Source of the DNA: Lineus longissimus
Taxonomy: Eukaryota; Nemertea; Pilidiophora; Heteronemertea; Lineidae
Direction: 5' to 3'
DNA: 64,000 bases
NCBI RefSeq assembly: GCF_910592395.1
Contig: NC_088314.1
Location: 8,804,001 to 8,868,000, forward strand
The notes under the pieces were generated by a model. That model did not search any database and had not been told where the DNA came from. It was given only the letters and a program-made list of their open reading frames with translations. Below are positions 21,994-32,745 of this stretch, one piece after another; within the stretch, counting starts at the first letter, position 1, and every line of letters starts with the position of its first letter. Both the position numbers and the translations under genes were made by a program.

Positions 21994-22277
21994 GCTGAAA
22001 GGGTGGATGTCGTTCTGGGTGCCGACAAATGGTACCCAGGTTCGAGATCGACTGGACAATAAGCACCCTGGGTGACATTACACTAGACAAATAGCACCCA
22101 GCTTCTTTTCGCCTGGCTTACGGATCTTAGGGACGAGGACGTTTATTGCAATCTCGTTTTATCTCGCGCCGTGGTGCTGTTTGTCTTGTGTAATGACACC
22201 CAGGGTGCTTATTGGCCAGTCGATCTCGAACCTGGGTACCATTTGTCGGCACCCAGGACGACATCCACCCTTTCAGC
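21994..22277. mobile_element. Foldback MITE, long TIRs, 9-bp target duplication (Mutator-like), copy 1
   Basis: The ends GCTGAAAGGGTGGATGTCG and its inverse continue into arms of more than 100 bases that include GGTACCCAGGTTCGAGATCG. The nine bases AGCACTGAC flank the element directly on both sides (21985-21993 and 22278-22286). Copy 2 is at 62692-62959. Long TIRs with 9-bp duplications fit the Mutator (MULE) superfamily. No transposase inside. Confidence 0.9.
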
Positions 22278-22442
22278 AGCACTGACCTATATCATAAGAA
22301 CACGCACGCAAGGACGAGACGCACAAACCGCACACTATCATATCCAAAAGTCCCCTTTGATAAGGCTGGTGGTTAAGCATACGACCAATAGAGAACACTA
22401 CTACTTTAAAGGCTATAAAAACACTACAGAGATCGAGTAAAT

Positions 22443-22836
22443 GTACGGCAGCATTTTATTGCCACGAAAGAAGAAGAAAAAAAGAAAAGATTTCTCGTAA
22501 TAACGACTTTATTTCTCGTAATAACGACTTTCATTCTCGTAATAACGACTTTATTTCTCGTAATAACGACTTTCATTCTCGGTATAACGACTTTAGATTA
22601 AAAGTCGTTATAATGAGAAATAAAGTCGTTATAATGAGATTAAAAGTCGTTATAACGAGAAAGAAAGTCGTTATTACGAGATTAAAAGTCGTTAAAACGA
22701 GAAAGAAAGTCGTTATTACGAGATTAAAAGTCGTTATTATGAGAAAGAAAGTCGGCGTTATTACGAGATTAAAAGTCGTTATTACGAGAAATGTTTTCTT
22801 TTTTTTCTTCTTTAGTGACACTAAAATGCTGCCGTA
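22443..22836. mobile_element. TA-flanked element with CGGCAGCATTTT ends enclosing an inverted GTAATAACGACTTT minisatellite
   Basis: TACGGCAGCATTTTATTGCC at the left is inverted at the right (ACTAAAATGCTGCCGTA). Between lie about five direct units containing CTCGTAATAACGACTTT, then about nine units in inverse orientation (AAAGTCGTTATTACGAG), a period of about 24 bases. The whole could fold into one long hairpin. TA borders suggest Tc1/mariner-type mobilisation. Confidence 0.82.
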
Positions 22837-23242
22837 TAAATGTTATCTCGGGCATATAATACGCTTCATGAGGCTAACAAATTGACAAAAATGCTGTAGC
22901 CTTTAGAGTAACAAAGGCAGAATCAGGTGATACCGTATATCACTAACCATTCAAGGCCTTTTTGTCTAGGCATGTAGGTAATTAGTCTTGGAGACCTGTC
23001 CATTCATGGCAGCGATATCTTATATAATTATAAACATTAAGCTTCTTATAAGCCGGGCTTGTCTGAGATATGGGGAAGATTAAGTTTAAGATAGTTATTA
23101 GATCATTTGTTTGGGTCATGTGTGTCACATGGAAGTATCACAAGATAATAATAGTGATATACAAAGACAATCATATTGTCCAATCTCTGGCACCTGAGAT
23201 TTCTTTGCCCTTCACGAAATGGCACACAATACAATGGAAGCA
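22837..23242. other. Unassigned AT-rich intergenic sequence
   Basis: No gene, repeat or signal that I can support in this stretch. Confidence 0.4.
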
Positions 23243-23442
23243 CCATAATTAAGGGTGCTAGGAAGCACCCCTTGAGAAGGTTTCGCCGCTGTGGGAGCAC
23301 CCTATGATAGGGTGCTGTAAAGCATCCCTTAATAAGGTGCTTCGGAGTACCCTCAGTATTAAGCTATGATAGCACCCCTTGGAGAGGTTTTTTGAAGATC
23401 CTCAAGGGGTGCTGGCCCATAGCACCCTTTTTTCTTAGAGTG
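23243..23442. mobile_element. Foldback with AGCACCC/GGGTGCT words, relative of 27997-28575
   Basis: Many inverted pairs of AGCACCCCTTGA and AAGGGGTGCT. The right end AGCACCCTTTTTTCTTAGAG followed by TG is the inverse of the family end CACTCTAA-AA-AAGGGTGCTA seen at 27997. The left terminus is degraded. Confidence 0.6.
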
Positions 23443-24077
23443 TAGGCTTTAATGGCAACGTATAATAATCTAATTCGTGCTTCAGTCTATAGAGTGACTG
23501 TGGTTTGAGGTACTCCGGGTTTAATTGCAGAAGCCAGAGTTAAATTGAAGTTTGCGCACTTAGACCGAGCAGTTTCATAGAACTTCAAAAGGACTGAAAC
23601 GTATTGCATGTGCATCTGTAAGAGACTTGTACCTCTGACACGGCGTATGGCCGGGTTCTCTGGCCCGTCGAGTCGTTGCCATGTCGATCTTTCGGCGTTG
23701 TGCGTCGGTCCCTCCTCTGCAGAAGGCTCGGCGCATAAATCGGCATGGCATTCGACGATTCAGAGTTTGGCCAAGTGCATGCCCGCTAGGATAATGCACC
23801 TTATCTTGTTATAAAATGTTTGTATCACTCCGTCTCGGAAGGTTTTATAATACTATCATTATTACCAACTTCAAGTATAATCTATAATTGCTAACTGGTA
23901 TGTTAACCTCGTCTCCCAAAAATCTGACCTTGTGCATTATTTGATACAATAGATAAGTTGCTGCACACTTTAGTACGCCGAATTGTTTTGGAACCGAGGT
24001 AAGGACAAATTCATGAAACCACCACACGACCTATCACTACTCGTAAACCCCATGATCAACCGGTTACCTAAAATAAA
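23443..24077. other. Upstream region of FAS1 gene A
   Basis: No recognisable gene. Frames overlapping on both strands at 23575-23814 show no family signal. Confidence 0.4.
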
Positions 24078-24084
24078 TATAAAG
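24078..24084 (+). promoter_or_regulatory. TATA box of FAS1 gene A
   Basis: TATAAAG lies 73 bases before the ATG at 24151. This spacing allows a transcription start about 30 bases downstream and a short 5' UTR. Upstream in-frame ATGs (23983, 24013, 24052) precede the TATA box, which supports the 24151 start. Confidence 0.55.
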
Positions 24085-24150
24085 AAGTTTGATAACAGCC
24101 AAGACTGGTCCGTGGTCACTCCCGATATTTCTCCCAAGAAAGCAGTCACG

Positions 24151-27100
24151 ATGAAGCTTTTTCTGCTTGCCGTATTCTGCGTCTCCCAGGCCCTTTGCGC
24201 CCCGTCCAGCTGGTTCGTGAAGTATGCGAACCTACCACAGGCACAAGCCGGCAAAGACTTGGTTGAACTGGCTGAGGAGCTCGGACTGCGCTATCTGGTG
24301 GCTGGCTTGAAGAGAGCTGGTCTTGAGGACACAATTAAGACCGGAGGTAAGTAAATATTCGAGTTTCTCAAACGGGCAGGGGCGTAACCAGGATTTTTGA
24401 AAAGGCATGAAGAGATTCCTGGCTCCCCTGGACACCCCTTGGAAAAAACTTTCCTTTTTCAATACCGTACTCTACGATTGCGGTTAGCGACTGCTGGTCA
24501 GAGTCTACTGCCGTCCGGTGTTCCTTGCTCTTCACGTGTCCCGTGGTTTCTATAAGTCCCGGGTTCTATGTGCCCCGGCCTAAAGAATGTTCTATGCGTT
24601 CAATCCAGAATCTGTGTCCCGGGTTCTGTGTGTCCAAGTAGGGCAAAGTTTGGGGGAGGTTATGGCTGGGGTAAAGCCTAGCCCCCTAATCATAATGTTG
24701 GTCATTATTCTAGGTCTTTCATTGCAGGACCTTTCACCATCTTCGCCCCTACCGACGAGGCATTCAGATCGCTGCCCCCGCAACTTGCTAAGGAGCTTTT
24801 TGCCAACAAGACACTGCTCCAGGGAGTGCTCATGTACCACGTCATTTCCGGTGACGTATACTCCTCCCAGCTGAAAAACGAACTTCTTGCGCCAAGTCTT
24901 TTGAAAATTGACAACAAAGCTGTTGATATCAGGGTCAACATCTACGACGGCGGGAAGGTAAGAATGATGACAACTTGTTGATTATGGTTGTGCAGTGGCG
25001 CCTTTGACTCCATCAAAAGGTCGATACGATGACCTTAGCATCGTCTGGTCTATACCCACGGGCTCTTCCCTTCCCCTTGATATCAAGATGATCTTGTTGT
25101 TAAGAGACGGTTTACCTCGGTACATATATATACTTCAAAGGTGGTCGAGTACTAGTATGGTCACGTCAATGCAGTTCTCTCGTCATCTTGACCACCAAGG
25201 TTTTAGCATCTTATCAATATTTTATAAACCCCTACATTTAAAGGAAGTGTATTACCATATGGTTCAGGATTTCTTTCGTCTGTTCTAAAAAATGATTAAT
25301 TCACTTCGTCGTATAATGGTCCGATTCGTAATAAATGCGTCCTATTTTAGGTCATCACCGCCACCGGATCTCCGGTCGTCAAAGCCGACCAGAACGCCAC
25401 CAATGGTGTAATCCACGTCATCGATCGCGTCATGTACCCCATCCCCGTTTACGACATCGTGGCCACGCTCCAAGTCGACCAGATGAAGAAGGCATTCAGT
25501 ACTCTTGTCACCGCCGTCGAAGCCGCTGGTCTTGTGGAAACCCTCCAAGGTGAGCGACGGTCAAAGGGCATTGCCTCCATGCATCTTGGGCCGTATTCGT
25601 AACAGGCATTCCAATGACTAAAATAGGTCGCGTAGCATTGAGAATGTTCCAGGGGGAAACCTCTCGCGTATACTGTAGCCGGAAAACTGTCTAGAAATCC
25701 AGAGGCCTTCTCTAACATTCGAGAAACCATTCGGCTGACAATATCTGGGGTCAACTTCAGACCATGTCGACTTAACGGCGGTGAATAGTAGTCCTAAAGT
25801 CTCCTCCTTTCACCGCCGATAACTCCCGCCAGGTAATCTATCGGACGCACGATCATAAACGGGTGACCAATCAAATTGCTCCACACAAAGTAATTGAATG
25901 ACGGCCTGAATTGATAGTGCCAACCTCCAGATCAGGTTACCCTTCTTCTATACAACATGCACTGCTAATTTGGGTCAGGTCAGCATCCCTCGAACCGTTA
26001 CTCATTGAACACCTGGTCTTTCAGTGTGTGTCTCGTGCGACAACCACGAGGGTAATGTTAGTGTTGTCGCGACATAGGACGCGTGGGAAAGGAAGAGAAT
26101 GCAGGGAGACTACTGAAAAAGTAACCGCCCTTCTGACAGCCGATCAGGGAGGGGGGTTATCAGCGGTGAAGGATGGATATACGCACAACGACAGTGGATC
26201 GGCATGATTAGCACAAAAATTACCAACAGATTCAAATATCCGTCGGAAACGGCTGTCAGATACGTCACAGCACATTTTACACAAACGCCGCTGGTATACC
26301 CTTGTAATCGTGTTTTTATCTCTTCTTCCTTCTTGTGCAGGTGCCGGTCCTTTCACCCTTTTCGCGCCACTGAATGAGGCTTTCGCCAAGGTTCCAAACC
26401 TGCCTGCCATCCTCAAGAACAAAACCTTGCTCACAGGTAAACGTAACAACCGAGTTCGAGCCCTGCCCCCCTCCCACTAGGCAATTTTAAGGGGGCCAGC
26501 GCTTGTACCCTGGTTCCAAATATCCCTGCAACTTAAGGATTGCCAACTAAATTTTGACCCTCTCCAGTACTGTGCCGCGGACTGTCTAAGTGACGGTTCT
26601 ATTGGAAGTCATTTTTGAAGGAAGAAATAACACGCACACTGCCTACTTGTCCCTTCAACACGTTTATCTCGCCAAAGTTGCATTGTAACTGCCGATATGA
26701 ATGCCATAATGTCAAGGAAAATAGATGTATATCAACATATCAAGGCAGCAGTCTTATTGTCATAGCCTCGCGCAACGGAGTCTCAGTGGTAGTCACTTCC
26801 TCTAACCAGCGGAATTGGAATTTTCTTTGGACACTATATGATGTGTCGAAGAATTGGAATGTTCTTTGGACACTATATGATGTGTCGAAGTATGCACCAG
26901 AAGGACAGGACACGAGTTCAGTTTACCTTTGTCCCTCTTCTCTATGGCACAAACCACCACCGCAAAAACAACCAAATTGATTTTTATATTCGCCTTTCAG
27001 ACATCCTGACCTACCACGTGGTCAGCGGAACATACTACAGCGCCGGTCTTTCCTCTGGCGCGGTCAAGACTGTGGAAGGAAAAGATGTCCAAATTAACAC

Positions 27101-27596
27101 CAAAGGACCCCGTAAGTCTACACTTATAATCATTATAAACCAGGTATTGCTCTAACAGGTGCCAACAACAGGTGAAACACTATTTCTCGGTAGGACACTG
27201 AAAACGGTTACATCTGTATATATAAAAGCCTACATGTTATAAGACAATGTCTCGCGTTTTCGTCCTTGAATCGGATTTCGAAGTCAGCTTGGTGTCAATG
27301 TTGATATTCTGACCGTGTTTACGTAATTGAAAAACAAATTTCAAATTTTGAGCGAACGGCGTATAGCCTTTTAGCGGCTCAGTCATATTCTCGTCTAACT
27401 ATATTCTTTTCTGACTTCAGGTGGCGGAGTGACTGTCAACAACGCCCGGGTAGTGTACGCCGATCTCGCTGTCAGTAACGGTGTTATGCACCTCGTTGAT
27501 GCCGTTCTCCTGCCCCCGACCACACCAGCCAAGATCTCTCCCTGGGCGGAACTCCAAAACGCTTTTGCGATTCGCCGCAAGGGTGAAAAGCTGTGA
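24151..27596 (+). CDS. Secreted protein with two fasciclin (FAS1) domains, gene A, complete, 6 exons
   Basis: Exons 24151-24346, 24728-24957, 25351-25549, 26341-26436, 27001-27111 and 27421-27596 (stop TGA) have GT-AG borders and phases 1-0-1-1-1, giving 335 residues. The start at 24151 is chosen because it opens a clean signal peptide (MKLFLLAVFCVSQALCA) and lies below a TATA box. Domain 1 has the H1 motif FTIFAPTDEAF (about 68-78), VLMYHVISG, and the H2 motif NGVIHVIDRVMYP (about 160-172). Domain 2 has FTLFAPLNEAF (about 213-223), ILTYHVVSG and NGVMHLVDAVLLPP (about 297-310). FAS1 proteins (periostin, TGFBI and fasciclin families) act in extracellular matrix and cell adhesion; the exact role here is inferred. 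No membrane anchor at the C-terminus. An AATAAA at 27828 is a likely polyadenylation signal. Confidence 0.93.
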
Positions 27597-27827
27597 TTTT
27601 ATTGAAGTGCAATAATTTTTGCTAGCAGTATTATTAGATAATGAACTCGTGGAAATATTTACTTGTGTACTATAGTTCCAGGAAATAAGATTAGACGAAA
27701 GTAGTCAAAGTAAATGTTGACAACCAATATGCTCCAATATTTTTGTTTTTTCCGGTGAAGACCGTTCACGCTTTTTAATGTACTAATCGTTGTACGTGCA
27801 TTAATATACTTATGTCAGCATTTCACG

Positions 27828-27833
27828 AATAAA
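27828..27833 (+). terminator. Polyadenylation signal AATAAA of FAS1 gene A
   Basis: AATAAA about 230 bases after the stop codon, the first canonical hexamer downstream. Confidence 0.5.
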
Positions 27834-27996
27834 AACGTATGTGCATGTAATCAGGTTTTCTTATCAGTATGTCTTCAACCTGGAGAATCAATTCCCCTGC
27901 TTGGCTAGGGTCAGGCAGACAGTCCAACCAGAGTCTTTTCAAACAGACAACAAATAAAAAGCTCTAGTCCGAGCTGCCGTCATTCCGACTCTCATC

Positions 27997-28575
27997 ACTC
28001 TAAAAACAAGGGTGCTACAGCCTGATATTCCTGCCTGAGATGCTTCCATGGCACCTTTTGGGGTGCTACGAGAAGAAGGGTGCCATGAAACAAAATTGAA
28101 TAGCTTGAGATAAAATGAAGTCCCAACGCTTATATATTGCTGCACTCATTGCGATCACCGTCTGGACTTCAAGTTGGCCAGAAGAAATATGTCATGGTAT
28201 CTCTCACTGCAATCTTGAGGAGAAGTTTCTATAGCACCCTAGGGTGCCGTGTGGGCAGTGAATACAGCACCCTTGTGGGGTGCTATATATGGTGCTAGTG
28301 CCACCCACAGGGCACCCTGGCATTAGGGTGCCATAGAAATCATTCTTTAGGGATGCACTTGCAGTACGAGTTACCTTGGCCTATTTCTTCTTGCTAACTT
28401 GCAGACTGGACAGTGATGAATGGGTGGAGCAACATCCAAGCATTGGAACCTCATTTTACCTCGAGTTATTCAATTTTGTTTCATAGCACCCCATTTTGAA
28501 TTGGGGTGGCACATTAAGGTGCCATAGTAGCACTAAGGGTGCTCTGCATTAGGTCATAGCACCCTTTTGGCACGT
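27997..28575. mobile_element. Long foldback element between the two FAS1 genes
   Basis: The left end CACTCTAAAAACAAGGGTGC matches the family end of 23243-23442. The arm containing GCCATGAAACAAAATTGAAT (about 28080-28190) is answered in inverse by about 28390-28495 (ATTCAATTTTGTTTCATAGC) with roughly 80% similarity by eye. Multiple GGGTGCTA words also pair. No coding capacity. Confidence 0.75.
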
Positions 28576-29148
28576 CACCACTATCGGGATTTAGCGATCT
28601 CAAAACATTGCAGGTCAAGGTGGGCTGCCGTATGCCTTGCTGGGAAAAGCGAACGTCTTTCAATATATTATGTTAGAAGAACTACGTTGTTAGAATTTAC
28701 CAACGGAATAACGTTGTGTTCATCTTACAGGCCATACTGAACTTCCAGCGGTATTGCCTCCATAGCCCCGCGTGTTGTCTGGAAGGTGAGCAATGTCAAT
28801 ACGTTGAGGATGCTTACATGCATGACTTGCATCAGTGTAATACTACAGGTGGCGGCGCATGGTGCCAAGTTGGCACATTATCCTCCTGGCCAGGTAGATG
28901 GGAGTCCCACGCCCAAGTTGTCCGTTTAAGGTATAAAGGTTCTATGGAGACCATGTCCTTCAATAATCGTGGAGAAGGACGACATTCTTCAGGCCTATCG
29001 AAACAAGGGTAAAAGTGTAAGCTTACATGTACACTCAATGTTAAAAGTACCTTGATTTGGCACGCCTGGGCCTATTTGACCTGACCTTAGTAATTATTAG
29101 TTTATATATTGTACTTTACTTAAAGTGCAGCAGAGCCACTTTGATACC

Positions 29149-29155
29149 TTTATAG
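29149..29155 (+). promoter_or_regulatory. Possible TATA box of FAS1 gene B
   Basis: TTTATAGT lies about 70 bases before the ATG at 29219, nearly the same spacing as in gene A. It is weaker than the TATAAAG of gene A. Confidence 0.4.
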
Positions 29156-29218
29156 TGGAATAAAGTTCGCGGGGCTAACGTCTGTCAGCGGCACACAGCT
29201 TGAAAAATCCCTGCTGCA

Positions 29219-32022
29219 ATGAAGGGTCTGTTCTTCGCTCTCGTGGTAGTTACCTACGTCGCCTCTCTGCCGGGCACTGCGGCCAAGAGCTTATCATTAA
29301 ACGATGGATCCGTTATGATTGAAATGGAGACAGACCTGCTGCCGGCGGAGAAGAGAAAAATGGACATAATTGCGCTGGCGTCAAAACTTGGCTGCAACGA
29401 ATTCGTGAATCATTTGCCATTGTTTCCCGACTTAGACAAGCTTTTGAGATCTGAAGGTATTTATCGTTGACTTATTAATTGAAAAAATGGGGTTTATTTG
29501 GGGGGGACAAGTCTCAAGACTTTTCAATTAAAATTTCTAAAAAAAGAGAAAAGCGAATTTACAGAAATCTCATAGATTCACTTCTCACTTGCAGATACAG
29601 TTCTGACTCTCTTCGCCTGTTATACACTACTGTTATCAATTTGACTTTTTGCAGTTCGGGCGAATCAGTCGAACAAGCACTCAATTGTGAGGCTGCGCAT
29701 TCCGAATATGTTCATAGCATGGTAGAATTTTTTATGACTATCACAAACCACGTTCTCAAATTGGATCTACCATCATAGATTTTATGATGGCCCATTGCAG
29801 ATTCTATGATGGCCCACTGTAGATTCTATTCCGTCAGATTCTTTAACGGTGGGTCTCACGGAAACGTGTTCCAGTATCACATACAATGTGTTTCGTTCTC
29901 TAAATTGTGGAAGTGTAAAAATAATGGCCGGTTAGTAAGCTTACATAGACTTATCTAATTCGTGGACGACTAATCTGCTATCTGCCGATAAATTGACACT
30001 TCTTTTCTGTCTGACAGGGCCTTTTACCGTGGTGGTTCCGACCGACGAAGCTTTCGAGACTTTCTACCGTGACCGCCGAGAATACGTGAAACACGCCTTC
30101 CCGAAAATCTTCAGCGGTCACGTTGTGCGTGGTCGAGTTTACTCGTCCCAAATTAACAACGAACTTCTCGTCCCAACTGCCCTGGTCTGGGCTGGCAAGC
30201 CGGTAAATTTGAGGTTCAACAGATATTTGGATGGCAAGGTTAGTAGGCGACACAGCTTTTTTGCCTTTTTTATAGGCCTTCTCTTACTGGTTAAGTTGCC
30301 CTTGGCCGAGTTTACTCAACTCTACAAGTGATTCCTTGCATGTACCAACTGTCCTTGTCTCGAGCCATTGCAGCTTGCAGTCTGTGGACGAGGACGGAAA
30401 AAACACAGAGCAACTGAATAAAATGGCTATCAATTTGATATGAATACTGTGACTTTGGTTAACACTTCTCAGGTAACGACTGCTACCGGAAGTATCCTGA
30501 CATTACCGGACCAGAATGCAACAAATGGCGTCATCCACGTGACCGACAGGGTCATCTACCCCCAGGCGTTGTACGGTTTTCTGACACAGATGGCTGAGAT
30601 CAGTAACTCGACCGGGTTGTTTCTCGCTGCTATTGAATTGACAGGGCTCGCTGATGTCCTAACAGGTAAACGCTCGGAAAATCATATATATTCTTTATGA
30701 AAACCTTTTCATTTGAAATGCCGCACCGGGCTAAACAAATTTCTCACCCGTCTTCCTTTGTAAAATCGACAAGGTTGTTGGAAATACAAATAATTATGTA
30801 AGCCGTCGGTTTTTTTCAACCCGGTGTAACAGTAACAAATGCCCCCCTGGAAAAAGTGTCCGGCCCTATTGTATTCTGCAATATGGTTCTATAGAAACCC
30901 TGACCGTCAATAGCTCAGCGATTGAAGCGCATAATAGAATCCTTTGATTCCCGGGCATTCTATCCTAGGACATTTTAAACTTCTACACCGGCGCATCGTT
31001 TTGCAAGTTTTCATTTCCGAGTTTTCCCCTCATTTTATGGGAATGCTGAGTGACATTTTTTTTCTGTTTCCCCTACTGAAGGGTCACGGTCTCTACAGCT
31101 GTTTACATGTATTGTATGGAAACTCTTCGTGATTGGGATATCAAAAATTGGTCATCAGTTGTTCGCCAGATCACGAAATAAATTATATATCTATACTCTC
31201 CGTATAATATCAAAATCGTGTTTTGAGAAGCAACTAAAACCCTGACAATCAAACGGTTTCAGGTGAGAGCCCATTCACATTATTCGCACCATCAAACAAA
31301 GCGATCCGAGAAATGGAAAATCCAACTTTCGACGAACTGATGTCAGACAGAAAACAACTGACAGGTAAGATGGTTCACTTTAACTGGTCATTTTGATAAC
31401 TTGACCCCACGGTGCGGGCTCTGCAAATTCAGTAGTAGAACATTACTGTTAAAAAGTTAATTTTACAAATCAGGAAATCTAAAACATAAAGTTAATCTTT
31501 TTTACAGATGTGCTACTTTACCATCTGGTATCGGGCACTATATTTGAAGCTGGACTCCGGGATGGGGATGTTCTTACTACGATGGGCGGGAAACAAGTTC
31601 GAATTGAAGGGTCTGAAAATGACAACAAAGGTAAGAAGTGCTGAAAAACTCGAGGATCTATAAATGCGTGCCTACTTCTCAATACATCCCGGTAAAAATC
31701 ACCTGCTTTGAGAGCTAAGCTACTCAGGCCGGTGAAATCCCTCCTGCTTTTGGCGAAGCTGCCGTTGGCAAAGATTATACTACGTGCGAGTATTGACTGC
31801 AATGTAGTCCTGATTTTTCTTACCACCTTCTTTTGTTTCGTTACAGACGACGTCCGAGTCAACTTTGTGGAGATAAGGGTCCCAGACGTTGCCGTTACAA
31901 ACGGCGTTTTCCATATAATGGCCGGCGTGCTGATGCCACCGGAAGTCCGCAATGCGTACTGGAAGAAGAACAACGTTGACGTCGTATCCGATTTTGACAA
32001 GACACTTCCTTGGCAATTTTAG
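29219..32022 (+). CDS. Secreted protein with two fasciclin (FAS1) domains, gene B, complete, 6 exons
   Basis: Exons 29219-29456, 30018-30238, 30473-30665, 31263-31364, 31508-31630 and 31847-32022 (stop TAG) have phases 1-0-1-1-1, the same as gene A, and the last exon has the same length (176 bases). The product has 350 residues. Signal peptide: MKGLFFALVVVTYVASLPGTAA. Domain 1 has a modified H1 (FTVVVPTDEAF, about 82-92) and HVVRG where gene A has YHVISG, so the usual tyrosine-histidine pair is lost, but H2 is kept (NGVIHVTDRVIYP, about 171-183). Domain 2 keeps FTLFAPSNKAI and VLLYHLVSG, and ends NGVFHIMAGVLMPP, in which the usual aspartate of H2 is replaced. A tandem duplicate of gene A, more diverged from the FAS1 consensus. 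Exported matrix or adhesion protein by family knowledge. Confidence 0.9.
30821..30991 (-). mobile_element. 171-bp MITE in FAS1 gene B intron 3, CAGGTGTAATAG family
   Basis: Ends CCGGTGTAAC and CTACACCGG are inverted. The internal sequence is the reverse of the copies at 19603, 21561 and 63616. Its internal TAGCTCAGCGATTGAAGCGC resembles a tRNA A box but is part of the repeat. Confidence 0.65.
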
Positions 32023-32289
32023 AACTTCTCTATGAACTATGAAAGTGGCTATGGACAAACGTCAAGAAATGATAAAGCCTAATGGTCTTTATGCATTCTT
32101 GCATCATTAATCATGAATTGCAGCCTCGTCCCAAGTCGTTATTGCGCCTCCGCCAATTCCTGACACAAGGTTGGATTGTAGCTACGTTGACAGGGGCGAT
32201 CGGACACCCAAATATCACGAGATCTCGCAGGGAGGCGCGTGGTTTTACCAGGCTGCATGAATCGCATATATTTCAAGCAGCCAACTCCT

Positions 32290-32745
32290 CGTGAAAGACG
32301 AATCTTCTTCAATACTGATCGTCACGTGCACGTTATCCTTTCATCAAGTCACATCCTGTTTCTTTCCTGTTTATTTATCCTATTTACGTGCTTTTGATAT
32401 CATTTCAACCTCCGCAGTACGATTGGCCAAAATTGCAAGTCACTGGATTTTATCACGTGCTCGTCTATCGTTCACTTGGTATTGCATATCATTAGTGCTG
32501 AGGACGTGACCGGAGAGTGACGTAACTCCCCTACCCTTCCTTGGCCATGAATTGAAAAAACGCTTCGTGAAAGACGAATCTCCGTCGATTGATTGTCATG
32601 TGCGCACTGCCCTTCAATCACGGCATGATGATAATGTTAAATTAAACCCCTGTTAATTTGTTTTGTTCACGTGCAGTTAATATAATTTCAACCTGCACAA
32701 TGAGATTTGGAGAAATTGCTTGTCACTCGCACATCTCTCAGCCTG
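32290..32745. repeat. Diverged direct duplication, two units of about 180 bp
   Basis: CGTGAAAGACGAATCT begins both units (32290 and 32566). Shared, in order, are GTCACGTGC/GTCATGTGC, ATTTCAACCT-CGCA/TTTCAACCTGCACA and AATTGC..GTCAC. Substitutions and indels are frequent, so the duplication is old. Confidence 0.65.

Noticed and set aside
22573-22885. Frames with repeated KVVITR or ITTFNLV on both strands
   Set aside because: Artefact of the inverted GTAATAACGACTTT array.
23983-24150. Upstream in-frame extension of FAS1 gene A (start at 23983)
   Set aside because: It would bury the signal peptide 56 residues inside the protein and lies upstream of the TATA box.
28716-29012. 98-codon frame just upstream of FAS1 gene B
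   Set aside because: Acceptor-like start but no matching donor or homology; lies in the promoter-proximal region of gene B.
30905-30965. tRNA-like sequence with A-box and GATTCCCGGG
   Set aside because: It lies inside a dispersed repeat (four copies) and cannot fold into a complete cloverleaf.
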